A DNA stretch of 50,810 bases from an uncultured Bacteroidales bacterium (lineage in GTDB: Bacteria > Bacteroidota > Bacteroidia > Bacteroidales > Lentimicrobiaceae). The position numbers and the translations under genes are program-made. Under the pieces are notes generated by a model, which was given only the letters and a program-made list of their open reading frames with translations, was not told the origin of the DNA and made no database searches. Below are positions 8,314-17,036 of this stretch, in pieces. How positions within the stretch are numbered: position 1 is the stretch's first letter; every line of letters begins with the position of its first letter. The stretch covers positions 1 to 50,810 of the forward strand of contig CALCQV010000022.1 in the NCBI GenBank assembly GCA_937894795.1. Direction: 5' to 3'.

Positions 8314-10185
8314 ATGATCAAACAATTCTGCTTTGCCATGTTGTTACTTAGTGCAACCACCTCACAAGCCGGCAACTGGCCCGGCCATGCTATTGTAGGA
8401 AATGGGAAATTCTGCGCTGTCTATTCTGAAGATCCACGCATAACCATGAAAGATGGATTTCAGGGTATCAGGCATTTCTATTTCAATGATTTCACTGACG
8501 ATTGCATCCAAACAGCCTGCTTTCAACTTGAAAACAAAAGCACCATGGTTCAGAAGGACAGCGTAGTTCCGTACATGGCTGATTTCTTCACGCCAGCAGC
8601 CAAACATTTCAGGGTTAATAAGCATGTTTATACAACCTCAATAAGGGCATGTGATGAAGGACTCCTCATGCAGTTCAGACCGGAACCCGGTGCAGGTAAT
8701 TTAACAGTTAAATTTCTGATTGAGCCGACTAAAAAAGATACGGGTAGATTCATCTCATTTCAAATACTCAGGAGTGATGATGACATTAACGAACCCGGTT
8801 ATGAAAAATCTGATGAAGAACTTGCCTACATTGATTGGATGGTAAAGGGAAAATGGGGCAATCTCAAGATTTCAGGTTCTCAGCTGCCCGTTTACGGTTC
8901 ACTTGGCCCTTTGTTAGGACTAACATTTGTTGTTAGTGAAAATGGATCACTTGAAATACTTCTGGCACAGAAAGGGTATTCCCTCAATACTGTTAAAACA
9001 CTTTGGAAAAAGGCCGACAAAAAATGGAATAAATGGATACGTCAGGGTAAATTACCTTATCGTAATCCAAAATCTGACAAGCAAAGACTTTACAATGAAT
9101 ACTATAGCCGAAATCTATATGCCGCCTATTCCTCTGTTCTAAACGGCAACGTACCGGCTGATGTTACCGGTCAGTTTCACACCAATGGAATGCCACAGCT
9201 CTACCCCCGTGATGCCATGATGGTTGCAAGGAATTTACTGCAATTGGGATATCATGAGACTGCAGCTGAAATAATACGCTTTTGGTCGGGTGATAATATC
9301 CCCATGAAGACTCCCGGTGAATTCTATGCACGTTATGATGCACGCGGACAAGCTACTGACGGTGGATCGGGTGCCCGATATGATGAACCTGAATGGGATG
9401 CCGGCGCTTATCTTATTGTGCTGAATTATGAATATTACAAGGTTACCGGCAAATGGATTTCTACTCCCGAGAAGCTCTTCAGTTGTGCCGATTTCATAGT
9501 AGGAGCCTTGGATTCCAATGGCTTACTCTACGAAGGTGGCATTGTTGAATGGACAGGTTACCTTCCGGCCACCAACATGATTTGTGCAGCCGCATTGTTG
9601 AAAGCTTCTGAAATTGCCAAACTGAACAAACGCAACGATCTGGCCGGGAAATACACTTCAGCATATAATACAATCAGTGCTTCCCTTCCGGAGCTTTTTG
9701 ATAATGACCGGAAAATCTATACTGCCCGCAGGTATTACAGCATCAAGGCTGACGACAATTTCAGCTTTTCGGAGAAAAAAGGAGAGTTGAATTACCTGTG
9801 GGATGTTACCTCTGTATTCGGTATCTTATGGGGGTATCCTGACCACCCGCTAATGCATGATACATATCGTTATGTAAAGGAGAACCTAAACCATAACGGA
9901 GGTGTTAAATACTTTGAAGCTACTGACAACAGTTGGCTGGAGGCGTATGGCAGTGACCTCTTCTTCTTTGCCACTGCCGCCTGGGCTAAATATGCCGTTA
10001 TGCAAAATGACAAGGTGTTCGCGCAGAAAAATATTGACTGGATCATAGCTCAGTCCAACATCTATGGATTGATGCCGGAACGGGTGCTTTCTGACTATTC
10101 AGCTATCAGTGAAGCTTCGCCGCTTACCTGGTGTTGTGCTGAATTCGCAACCGCTGTCAAGGAAGTATCACGTATCACCAAATAG
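8314..10185 (+). CDS. Secreted six-hairpin (alpha/alpha)6 glycosidase, GH15-like
   Basis: A 623-residue protein with a signal peptide (MIKQFCFAMLLLSATTSQAG). The N-terminal part (residues about 20-240) looks like a beta-sandwich (WPGHAIVGNGKFCAVYSED). The C-terminal part (about 260-623) looks like an (alpha/alpha)6 barrel of the glucoamylase/trehalase type, with MPQLYPRDAMMVARNLL, EPEWDAGAYLIVLNYEY, GGIVEWTGYLPATNM and ASPLTWCCAEFATAV. Acidic residues in EPEWD and GIVEW are candidate catalytic residues. It is followed after 125 bp by a GH3 enzyme on the same strand, so the pair probably trims glucans or glucosides in the periplasm or at the surface. The exact GH family and substrate are uncertain. 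Confidence 0.82.
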   Translation: MIKQFCFAMLLLSATTSQAGNWPGHAIVGNGKFCAVYSEDPRITMKDGFQGIRHFYFNDFTDDCIQTACFQLENKSTMVQKDSVVPYMADFFTPAAKHFRVNKHVYTTSIRACDEGLLMQFRPEPGAGNLTVKFLIEPTKKDTGRFISFQILRSDDDINEPGYEKSDEELAYIDWMVKGKWGNLKISGSQLPVYGSLGPLLGLTFVVSENGSLEILLAQKGYSLNTVKTLWKKADKKWNKWIRQGKLPYRNPKSDKQRLYNEYYSRNLYAAYSSVLNGNVPADVTGQFHTNGMPQLYPRDAMMVARNLLQLGYHETAAEIIRFWSGDNIPMKTPGEFYARYDARGQATDGGSGARYDEPEWDAGAYLIVLNYEYYKVTGKWISTPEKLFSCADFIVGALDSNGLLYEGGIVEWTGYLPATNMICAAALLKASEIAKLNKRNDLAGKYTSAYNTISASLPELFDNDRKIYTARRYYSIKADDNFSFSEKKGELNYLWDVTSVFGILWGYPDHPLMHDTYRYVKENLNHNGGVKYFEATDNSWLEAYGSDLFFFATAAWAKYAVMQNDKVFAQKNIDWIIAQSNIYGLMPERVLSDYSAISEASPLTWCCAEFATAVKEVSRITK

Positions 10186-10198
10186 AGAGGTGACCATA

Positions 10199-10245
10199 AT
10201 TTTTACATAGTTTAATTACGGTAAAAATCTCTCCTGATTTTTACC
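10199..10245 (+). promoter_or_regulatory. Alternative hairpins between the two glycosidase genes
   Basis: GGTAAAAAT (10220-10228) pairs perfectly with ATTTTTACC (10237-10245) around an 8-base loop. Its core GTAAAAAT can instead pair with an upstream ATTTTTAC (10199-10206). The two pairings exclude each other. The element starts 13 bases after the stop of the first glycosidase and ends just before a candidate promoter for the GH3 gene. A terminator is possible, although no long T-run follows. Confidence 0.45.
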
Positions 10246-10255
10246 TAAAAAGCCT

Positions 10256-10263
10256 TATCTTTA
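10256..10263 (+). promoter_or_regulatory. Candidate -7 box TATCTTTA for the GH3 gene
   Basis: TATCTTTA matches TAnnTTTG at all but the last base and lies 47 bases before the GH3 ATG. The same octamer occurs upstream of the surface-protein gene (3210-3217, minus strand). No clear -33 element was found. Confidence 0.35.
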
Positions 10264-10310
10264 AGATCGTTCATTTTTGGACTTGATTATTAACCGGTAA
10301 AAGGAAATTT

Positions 10311-12836
10311 ATGAAAGCAATGTTTCGTATCCTGGTAATTCTGGGATTTATTGCCATGTTAAGTGCCTGCAAAAACAAACCAATATATACCGATCCGGAT
10401 GCATTTATTGAGGACAGGGTGGAAGATCTGCTCAGTAAGATGACGCTCGATGATAAAATTGCCCAGCTTTCGGGTGATTCTGCCACGGGATTTGATACAC
10501 CCGATAATGGGAGACTATACATTCCTGGATTTAAGATGACTGACGGGCCACTTGGTGTGAGGTGGTTCAGGGCCACTGCCTTCCCATCAGGCATTTCAGT
10601 TGCAGCCACCTGGGATACAGCCCTTGTTACACGATATGCAGAAGCTTTGGCCCGTGAAACATTGGCTAAAGGCAGGAATATGTTACTGGGTCCTTGCGTT
10701 AATATACATCGCTTTCCTGCAGGTGGCCGAAACTTTGAAAGCTATGGGGAGGATCCTTACCTAACTTCACGCCTTGCGGTTAATTACATCAGGGCACTGC
10801 AGGCAAATGGTGCAATTGCCAGCATAAAACATTTTGCTCTGAACAATCAGGAATGGCGTAGAACTGAAATTGATGTTCAGGTGGATGAACGCACCATGCG
10901 GGAAATCTATCTCCCGGCCTTTGAGGCTGCAGTAAAGGAAGCCAGAGTATATACCGTTATGTCTGCCTATAACAAGGTCAACGGTTGGTGGTGCAGTGAG
11001 AATGATGTATTGCTCAATAAGATTCTTAAAGATGAATGGGGTTTTCAGGGATTGGTGGTTTCCGACTGGGTATCCACTCATAATACCGTGAATGCTGCCA
11101 AGAATGGACTTGACATCGAAATGCCGCATGCAGTAATATACACTGCAGAAAAACTTAAAGCTGCCATCAAATCAGGTCAGATTACCGAGGAAATCATCAA
11201 TGAGAAAGTCAGAAGGATTCTTAGGGTCAAGTTTGAAGCCGGATTATTTGATGAAGAGGAACTTGCTGAGCCGCCTGATACTTCCATTTTCCACGGCTCC
11301 CAGCATAAGCAACTGGCACTGGAAATGGCGGTAAACAGTATGGTACTGCTCAAGAATGAGACTAATATTCTGCCACTTGATCTTCCGAAGCTAAAAAAAA
11401 TAGCTTTAATAGGACCACTGGCAAAAGGTGCTCCATCAGGTGGCGGCGGCAGTTCACATGTAAGCCCGTATTACAACATCAGTCCGCTTGACGGAATTAA
11501 GAAATTTGTGGGTGATAGTGTTGAAATAATTTATGCGCCGGGATCAGTTATTCCGCTAACTCCTATTAACCCGATTCCTCAGGAATACCTGAGAACAGAA
11601 GGTGTCCCGGGGATTAAAGCCTCCTTCTTCAATAATACGAAATTGATGGGTAAACCTGTATTTGAACGTATTGATCAGGTCATTGATTTCGCCTGGAATG
11701 ATGCAGCTCCTGTTGAAAAGGTGGGGAGGGACAAGTATTCCATTCGATGGACAGGCAGCCTGATACCGCCAGTTAGCAGAAATTATACTTTCTACACGGC
11801 AAGTGATGATGGAGTAAGGTTTTATATCAACAACAAGCTACTTGTTAACAACTGGAGTGATCATGGTACCACTATTGATTCAGCAAAAATTTCGCTGGTA
11901 GGAGGCAGATCATACGATATACAATTGGAATACTATGAAAACGGTGGATCAGAAGTAATTCAACTGGGTTGGGATTACACGCACTCAAAAGTAAAAGACA
12001 ACCTTCTGACAGATGCAGTTAATGCTGCCAAATCAGCTGATGTAGCCCTGGTTTTCGCAGGTACCTCTGATTATATTGAATCAGAGGGCTATGACCGGAC
12101 AGGGGGACTCAAGTTACTGGCCGGACAAGATGAACTCATAAGTTCAGTAGCTGCAGTCAATCCTAATACCATTGTAGTCATTTACAGTGGAACAACAGTG
12201 CTTACGGATAAGTGGGTCAATAAAATTCCTGCCTTGATACAGGCATTCTTCCCAGGACAAGAAGGAGGGAACGCCATTGCCAAGTTGATGTTTGGTGAAT
12301 CGAATTTTTCAGGCAGGTTACCATTCTCCTATCTTGCTTCTTACAATCAATCGCCCTCATATAATGGTTACATGAATACATCTTTGTTGACTCCCTATAG
12401 TGAGGGTATTTTTGTTGGTTACCGATACCTTGATAAAAACAATCTCAGGCCCGCATTTCCATTTGGATTCGGCTTATCATACACGTCATTTGATTATAGT
12501 GATTTAAGTGTGAAAAAGATCGGTGATTATGGTGCTGAATTAACCCTTAAAGTAACAAACACAGGCAAGATGGAAGGAAGTGAAGTTGTACAGGTATATA
12601 TGATTCCAGAACAACCAATTACCGACAGGGCTATAAAAGAACTAAAGGGATTTACCAAACTTACACTGAAACCGGGTGAAGAACGGAGTGTGACACTCAA
12701 ATTCAACAAACGCTCATTTAGCCGGTATGATACAGAAAAACAAGATTGGGTGGTTGATCCTGGCTTATATACACTTAAAGCCGGTAGATCTTCAACCGAT
12801 TTGATAAATCCGGGTTTCACATTCCTGCTAAAATAG
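10311..12836 (+). CDS. Lipoprotein GH3 beta-glucosidase with PA14 domain
   Basis: An 841-residue glycoside hydrolase family 3 protein. The lipobox LSAC (Cys about residue 20) marks it as a lipoprotein. The first GH3 domain contains GPCVNIHRFPAGGRNFES and the VVSDWVS motif, whose Asp (about 252) is the expected nucleophile. A PA14 insertion occupies about residues 428-558 (YTFYTASDDGVRFYINN) inside the second GH3 domain, an arrangement known from GH3 beta-glucosidases that use PA14 to shape substrate binding. A fibronectin-III-like tail (VVQVYMIPEQP) ends the protein. It probably releases glucose from short glucosides alongside the preceding glycosidase. No SusC/SusD pair or regulator lies nearby, so this is not a complete polysaccharide utilisation locus. 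Confidence 0.94.
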   Translation: MKAMFRILVILGFIAMLSACKNKPIYTDPDAFIEDRVEDLLSKMTLDDKIAQLSGDSATGFDTPDNGRLYIPGFKMTDGPLGVRWFRATAFPSGISVAATWDTALVTRYAEALARETLAKGRNMLLGPCVNIHRFPAGGRNFESYGEDPYLTSRLAVNYIRALQANGAIASIKHFALNNQEWRRTEIDVQVDERTMREIYLPAFEAAVKEARVYTVMSAYNKVNGWWCSENDVLLNKILKDEWGFQGLVVSDWVSTHNTVNAAKNGLDIEMPHAVIYTAEKLKAAIKSGQITEEIINEKVRRILRVKFEAGLFDEEELAEPPDTSIFHGSQHKQLALEMAVNSMVLLKNETNILPLDLPKLKKIALIGPLAKGAPSGGGGSSHVSPYYNISPLDGIKKFVGDSVEIIYAPGSVIPLTPINPIPQEYLRTEGVPGIKASFFNNTKLMGKPVFERIDQVIDFAWNDAAPVEKVGRDKYSIRWTGSLIPPVSRNYTFYTASDDGVRFYINNKLLVNNWSDHGTTIDSAKISLVGGRSYDIQLEYYENGGSEVIQLGWDYTHSKVKDNLLTDAVNAAKSADVALVFAGTSDYIESEGYDRTGGLKLLAGQDELISSVAAVNPNTIVVIYSGTTVLTDKWVNKIPALIQAFFPGQEGGNAIAKLMFGESNFSGRLPFSYLASYNQSPSYNGYMNTSLLTPYSEGIFVGYRYLDKNNLRPAFPFGFGLSYTSFDYSDLSVKKIGDYGAELTLKVTNTGKMEGSEVVQVYMIPEQPITDRAIKELKGFTKLTLKPGEERSVTLKFNKRSFSRYDTEKQDWVVDPGLYTLKAGRSSTDLINPGFTFLLK

Positions 12837-12897
12837 CACTAGGTATCTTGTTAAAGTAAGATGACTTATTTTAATGCTAAAATAGAATCTGAAATTT

Positions 12898-12981
12898 ATG
12901 TCAGACACAATCACCTGGAATGACTTCATCAAAGTTGAGATGAGGGTTGGAACTATTGTGAAGCAGAAGTATTTGATGATG
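12898..12981 (+). pseudogene. csaA: Remnant of a CsaA-like tRNA-binding protein gene (5' end only)
   Basis: An ATG at 12898 encodes MSDTITWNDFIKVEMRVGTI, which matches the first residues of the CsaA/MetRS-beta type tRNA-binding fold. The family frame breaks after codon 22. Shifting by one base at 12963 restores AEVFDD, the family's next segment (VGTIVKAEVFxxARKPAYK). Homology then stops at the end of dnaG on the other strand, whose stop codon is at 12982-12984. So about 28 of the usual 110 or so codons survive, with a one-base deletion and loss of the rest. The open frame runs on to 13035 but overlaps dnaG and is not meaningful there. It is presumed non-functional. Confidence 0.72.
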
Positions 12982-14955
12982 TTAATTGTTCAGTACTCTG
13001 CCAAGTCGGTTGCTAATGCTATTACGGGCTTTTAAAAGAAATATATTACGCGACATCAGGTCGGCATACATCTCATTATATTCTTCCAGGTCAGTTGAAA
13101 GTTCCTTTAACTCTTTTTGGGTATTGGTGATAAGTATAGAGAGCCTTCTGTGCATGAGTGAGAGCACTGCCCTAAGAGAAGCTTCCTGTAAACGCTCCTC
13201 TTCACGAGGAATGGCAATGTTAATCTCCTCCCAGCCTGGGCTTAATTCATAACGTGGTGTAATAATGTCAATGGCGCAATTGGCAATTGCCTGATTAGAA
13301 TGATGGAAGAATCTGACATCATTGGGAATATCATTTTCATCCACCCCTTTGGCATAGGCATCAAAGATTTCCTGATATACTTTATTATCAAAAACTATTT
13401 GGTTAGCCCTGATATCATTGCAAATAAGTTGAGCAATAGTGATTTCAGATCCTGCTTCCTCATCAGAGGTTGTTTCTTCAAAATACTCAATAGTCTTATC
13501 GCCATAAAGGAGTAATAGTCTTATCACGTCAAGTTCCTGTGAACTGCAATCGTCAGTTTTCAAAAGAGGTTCCTGTTCAACAGGAATAGCTTCTGTATCA
13601 ATGGCTGCTAATTGCGTTTCAGCGTTGACTTCGTTGGAGTGACCTTTTAGTACTTTCTTGCGAAGCAGTCTGTTAAGTTCATTGAGCAGAGTCTGTTCAC
13701 TCATATTCATAATACCTGCGCACTCTTTAATATATAGAGAGCGGATAATGGGATCAGCTATTATGCTGATACTCTGAATAATTTCATGAATAAGGCCTGC
13801 TTTTTTTATGGGGTCATTATTGGTTTCAGATAATAATAACCTTGTTTTGAATGTAATAAAATCATCGGCCGAGGTGGCAATGAAAGCTTCAACATCGGCC
13901 GACCTGTTTTTACGAGCATAAGAGTCGGGATCTTCGCCATCAGGAAAGAGCACAATTCTTACATTCATACCCTGCTCAAGAATCATGTCAATTCCCCTGA
14001 ATGACGCTTTGATACCTGCTGGGTCACCATCATATAAGATAGTGATATTTCGCGTGAACTTGCTAATCAGCTTAATCTGGTCATTAGTCAGGGAAGTACC
14101 TGAAGACGCCACCACATTTTCAATTCCAGCCTGATGCAGTGAAATTACATCAGTGTACCCTTCAACCAGCAAACAGTTATCTTTAGCCACAATTGCATTT
14201 CGGGCAAAGAAAATTCCATACAGGCTCTTTGATTTACTATAAATCTCTGACTCAGGTGAATTTACGTACTTTGGTTTTGTTTTATCAGAAGTGAGTATAC
14301 GTCCGCCAAAACCAATAACCTTACCTGTAAGATTATGAATGGGAAAGATTACACGTTCACGAAACCTATCATAGAGTCTATCTTCTTTACTGATTGAAAG
14401 TCCCGATGCAATAAGAAGTTCTTCTTTATAGCCTTGATTAAGAGCGGATTTAGTAAAAGAGTCCCAGGCTGTTGGTGAAAAGCCTAATTGGAATTTCATG
14501 ATAATGTCGTCCCTGAAACCGCGCTCTATGAAATATGAATGTCCAATAGCCTTCCCTTCTTCCGTGTTAAGCATGGTGTCAGTAAAAAACTTTTGGGCAA
14601 ATGAGTGAATCCCGAACAGGTTTTCACGTTCAGTTTCAGCAAATTTCTCTTCAGGAGAGGGCTCTTGCTCTTCAACTTCAATATTATATTTATTTGCAAG
14701 ATACCGAAGTGCCTCAGGATAAGAGTACTTCTCATGTTCCATAATGAAGTTAACAGAATTTCCAGCCTTACCGCATCCAAAACATTTATAAATTCCTTTG
14801 GCAGGCGACACCGTGAAAGAGGGTGTCTTTTCATTATGAAAAGGGCATAATCCTAACAGATTTGATCCTCTCTTTTTGAGTTGGACAAAATCACCAACCA
14901 CCTCCTCAATGCGGGAAGCCTCAAATATGTCCTGAATTGTTTCCTTAGGTATCAA
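12982..14955 (-). CDS. dnaG: DNA primase
   Basis: A 657-residue DnaG that makes RNA primers at the replication fork. The N-terminal CHC2 zinc site is C37/H40/C58/C61 (CPFHNEKTPSF, YKCFGCGKAG). The catalytic TOPRIM domain shows VEGYTDVISL near residue 263 and LYDGDPAG near 308. The remaining sequence fits the helicase-binding C-terminal region. Its 3' end directly abuts the csaA remnant, so the ancestral downstream neighbour has been lost. It is divergent from the DUF3857 gene with a 125-bp gap. Confidence 0.97.
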   Translation of the reverse strand: MIPKETIQDIFEASRIEEVVGDFVQLKKRGSNLLGLCPFHNEKTPSFTVSPAKGIYKCFGCGKAGNSVNFIMEHEKYSYPEALRYLANKYNIEVEEQEPSPEEKFAETERENLFGIHSFAQKFFTDTMLNTEEGKAIGHSYFIERGFRDDIIMKFQLGFSPTAWDSFTKSALNQGYKEELLIASGLSISKEDRLYDRFRERVIFPIHNLTGKVIGFGGRILTSDKTKPKYVNSPESEIYSKSKSLYGIFFARNAIVAKDNCLLVEGYTDVISLHQAGIENVVASSGTSLTNDQIKLISKFTRNITILYDGDPAGIKASFRGIDMILEQGMNVRIVLFPDGEDPDSYARKNRSADVEAFIATSADDFITFKTRLLLSETNNDPIKKAGLIHEIIQSISIIADPIIRSLYIKECAGIMNMSEQTLLNELNRLLRKKVLKGHSNEVNAETQLAAIDTEAIPVEQEPLLKTDDCSSQELDVIRLLLLYGDKTIEYFEETTSDEEAGSEITIAQLICNDIRANQIVFDNKVYQEIFDAYAKGVDENDIPNDVRFFHHSNQAIANCAIDIITPRYELSPGWEEINIAIPREEERLQEASLRAVLSLMHRRLSILITNTQKELKELSTDLEEYNEMYADLMSRNIFLLKARNSISNRLGRVLNN

Positions 14956-15080
14956 TGATTTATTAAATTGGCATCAAAAATAACTCAATTACGGCTGAAA
15001 AGCCATACTTTTGAGTAACCTTTCACTTTTATTTGTTATCACTTGAGGTCAACCTATAGAACTAACCAAAAAACAAAACG

Positions 15081-17036
15081 ATGAAGACTCTTCTGCTCGG
15101 CATTTTTTGTATGCTCATGACACCCCTCTTGTCCATGAGTCAGTATGTTTATTATAAATATGGAAAATTGGAACCTGAAGAAATGACAATGAAGGTTTGT
15201 CCGATAGATCAGGAGGCAGGAGCTGTTGTAATATGTGATGTTGGAAAAATTTGGTTTGTGAGGGATGTTGATAAGTTCAAAGTTGTGTTTGAAAGATTCA
15301 TGAGATTTAAAGTACTTCATGAAGATGGATTGAAATTCAGCAAGTTTACTATTCCTCTATACTACGAAGACGGTATTAAAGAGAAACTCAGTAATCTTGA
15401 AGGGAACACCTGGAATCAGGCGGATAAAATCTGGAAGTCGGTTGAGCTACCCAGGAAATTCTATCAGCAGGAAGTCATCAACGACAACTTCAGCCTGATA
15501 ACTGTTGAGATGCCAAATGTTCAAGTGGGTTCAATTGTAGAATACAAATATACCATTACCAGTCCTTTCTTCATGCCCGTGCATGGTTGGGAGTTCCAGA
15601 ATCAAATGCCAACACTATTAAGCTTTCTGGAAGTAAGAATGATACCTTTCTACGAATATACTTTCCTTCATGTAGGCAGGAAGCCTGATATACAGAAATC
15701 TTTCCGCGACACTGAGGAACTCTCTTTGGGAAAGAATCAGGGCGGGCAATATGGCAACATAAAATACAATGAGATGGTTTACCATTTTGGAATGAATAAC
15801 ATGCCTGCAACCGAAGAAAATCCGGCCAGGATTGACTTCCAGCTATCAAAGATTGTTGACCTTAACGGGGTTGGCCTCAAGGTTACTGATTCATGGGAAA
15901 AAACTATTAAAGAACTTCTGACGGATGATAATTTTGGCGACTTTATTGATAAATCGGAAAGCAAGGCAAAAAAGTTGATGGAATTGGATTACTATAAAGC
16001 AAAAGAGCCCAATGACCGTTTATATTCTATAGTCAGGCATGTTAAAGAGAAGTATGAGTGGAATGGCATCATTGGTAAATATGCCCCTGTTTCAGTCAAT
16101 GAATTCATAAAGGAAAGAAAGGGAAACGCAGGTGCCATTAATCTATTCACCATAGGTTTACTAAGGGCAGCCGGCATTGATGCCTATCCGGTAATACTTA
16201 GTTCTAAAGCCATAAATGCTGTTAAAACAGATTATCCATTCCTGCATCTTTATGATTATGTGCTTATTGCTGCCAACATTGACGGAAATCAGGTTTTGGC
16301 CGATGCAACGGACCCCCTATTGGCAGATGACCTTATACCTATGAGGTGTTTGAATTCCAAAGGTCTGATAGTGAAGAAAAATACTGAGGAATGGATAAAT
16401 TGCTATACCGACAATATTTCATCAACCAATACTAACCTTATTATCAATGTTCCATTGAACAATGAACTTACAAAAATTGAGCTTGCCAAAAATGCTACAG
16501 GTTACGATAGCTATTTACTCAAGAGCCAGTTCATGGATAATAAGGAACATATTGTGAAGTATTATACTGACAAAGGTTATATTCTACGTTCCGAAGATAT
16601 AACTGAACTGGAAGCCGATAATGATGATATGAGCTATAGTGTAACAGCTCAACTTTTAGTTCCAATACCATCTGATGGCCAGACAATAAGGATTGATCCT
16701 TTCATGAACGAGGCACCAAATATAAATCCACTAAAGGAAGAAAAACGCGATTATCCTACTGATTTCTATTATGAAATCAACAAATCGTTTTCATCTGAGA
16801 TTATTCTGCCTAAAGGTTTTTCAGTAGTTAAGCTACCCGAAGATTTTGAAATAAGCAATTCTTTGATAGAAATGAATTACAAGGTCACCAATGAGCCGGG
16901 TGTTATCAGGGTCACTGCACATTACAAACTACCTAAGGCAATATATCAGCCAATAGATTATGCTAAAATCAAATCCTACTTCAGTGAGATTGTAAAACGG
17001 TTCAATGAACCGGTGATTTTACAAAGTGGAGAATAA
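15081..17036 (+). CDS. DUF3857 / transglutaminase-like exported protein, catalytic Cys absent
   Basis: A 651-residue protein with a signal peptide (MKTLLLGIFCMLMTPLLSMSQ). An N-terminal DUF3857 beta-rich domain (about 50-260) is followed by a transglutaminase-like core (about 310-430) and a C-terminal beta domain, the usual Bacteroidota arrangement. Where active transglutaminases carry G-x-C, this protein reads RKGNAGAINLF. The His position in LHLYDYVLIAA is Tyr, and only the Asp in LADATDP is kept. It is therefore probably non-catalytic, perhaps a binding or scaffold protein of the envelope. Its stop codon (17034-17036) is immediately followed by the last codon of the convergent radical SAM gene, with no base between them. 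Confidence 0.85.
   Translation: MKTLLLGIFCMLMTPLLSMSQYVYYKYGKLEPEEMTMKVCPIDQEAGAVVICDVGKIWFVRDVDKFKVVFERFMRFKVLHEDGLKFSKFTIPLYYEDGIKEKLSNLEGNTWNQADKIWKSVELPRKFYQQEVINDNFSLITVEMPNVQVGSIVEYKYTITSPFFMPVHGWEFQNQMPTLLSFLEVRMIPFYEYTFLHVGRKPDIQKSFRDTEELSLGKNQGGQYGNIKYNEMVYHFGMNNMPATEENPARIDFQLSKIVDLNGVGLKVTDSWEKTIKELLTDDNFGDFIDKSESKAKKLMELDYYKAKEPNDRLYSIVRHVKEKYEWNGIIGKYAPVSVNEFIKERKGNAGAINLFTIGLLRAAGIDAYPVILSSKAINAVKTDYPFLHLYDYVLIAANIDGNQVLADATDPLLADDLIPMRCLNSKGLIVKKNTEEWINCYTDNISSTNTNLIINVPLNNELTKIELAKNATGYDSYLLKSQFMDNKEHIVKYYTDKGYILRSEDITELEADNDDMSYSVTAQLLVPIPSDGQTIRIDPFMNEAPNINPLKEEKRDYPTDFYYEINKSFSSEIILPKGFSVVKLPEDFEISNSLIEMNYKVTNEPGVIRVTAHYKLPKAIYQPIDYAKIKSYFSEIVKRFNEPVILQSGE

Noticed and set aside
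8314..12836. Complete polysaccharide utilisation locus
   Set aside because: There is no SusC/SusD pair, regulator or transporter next to the two glycosidases.
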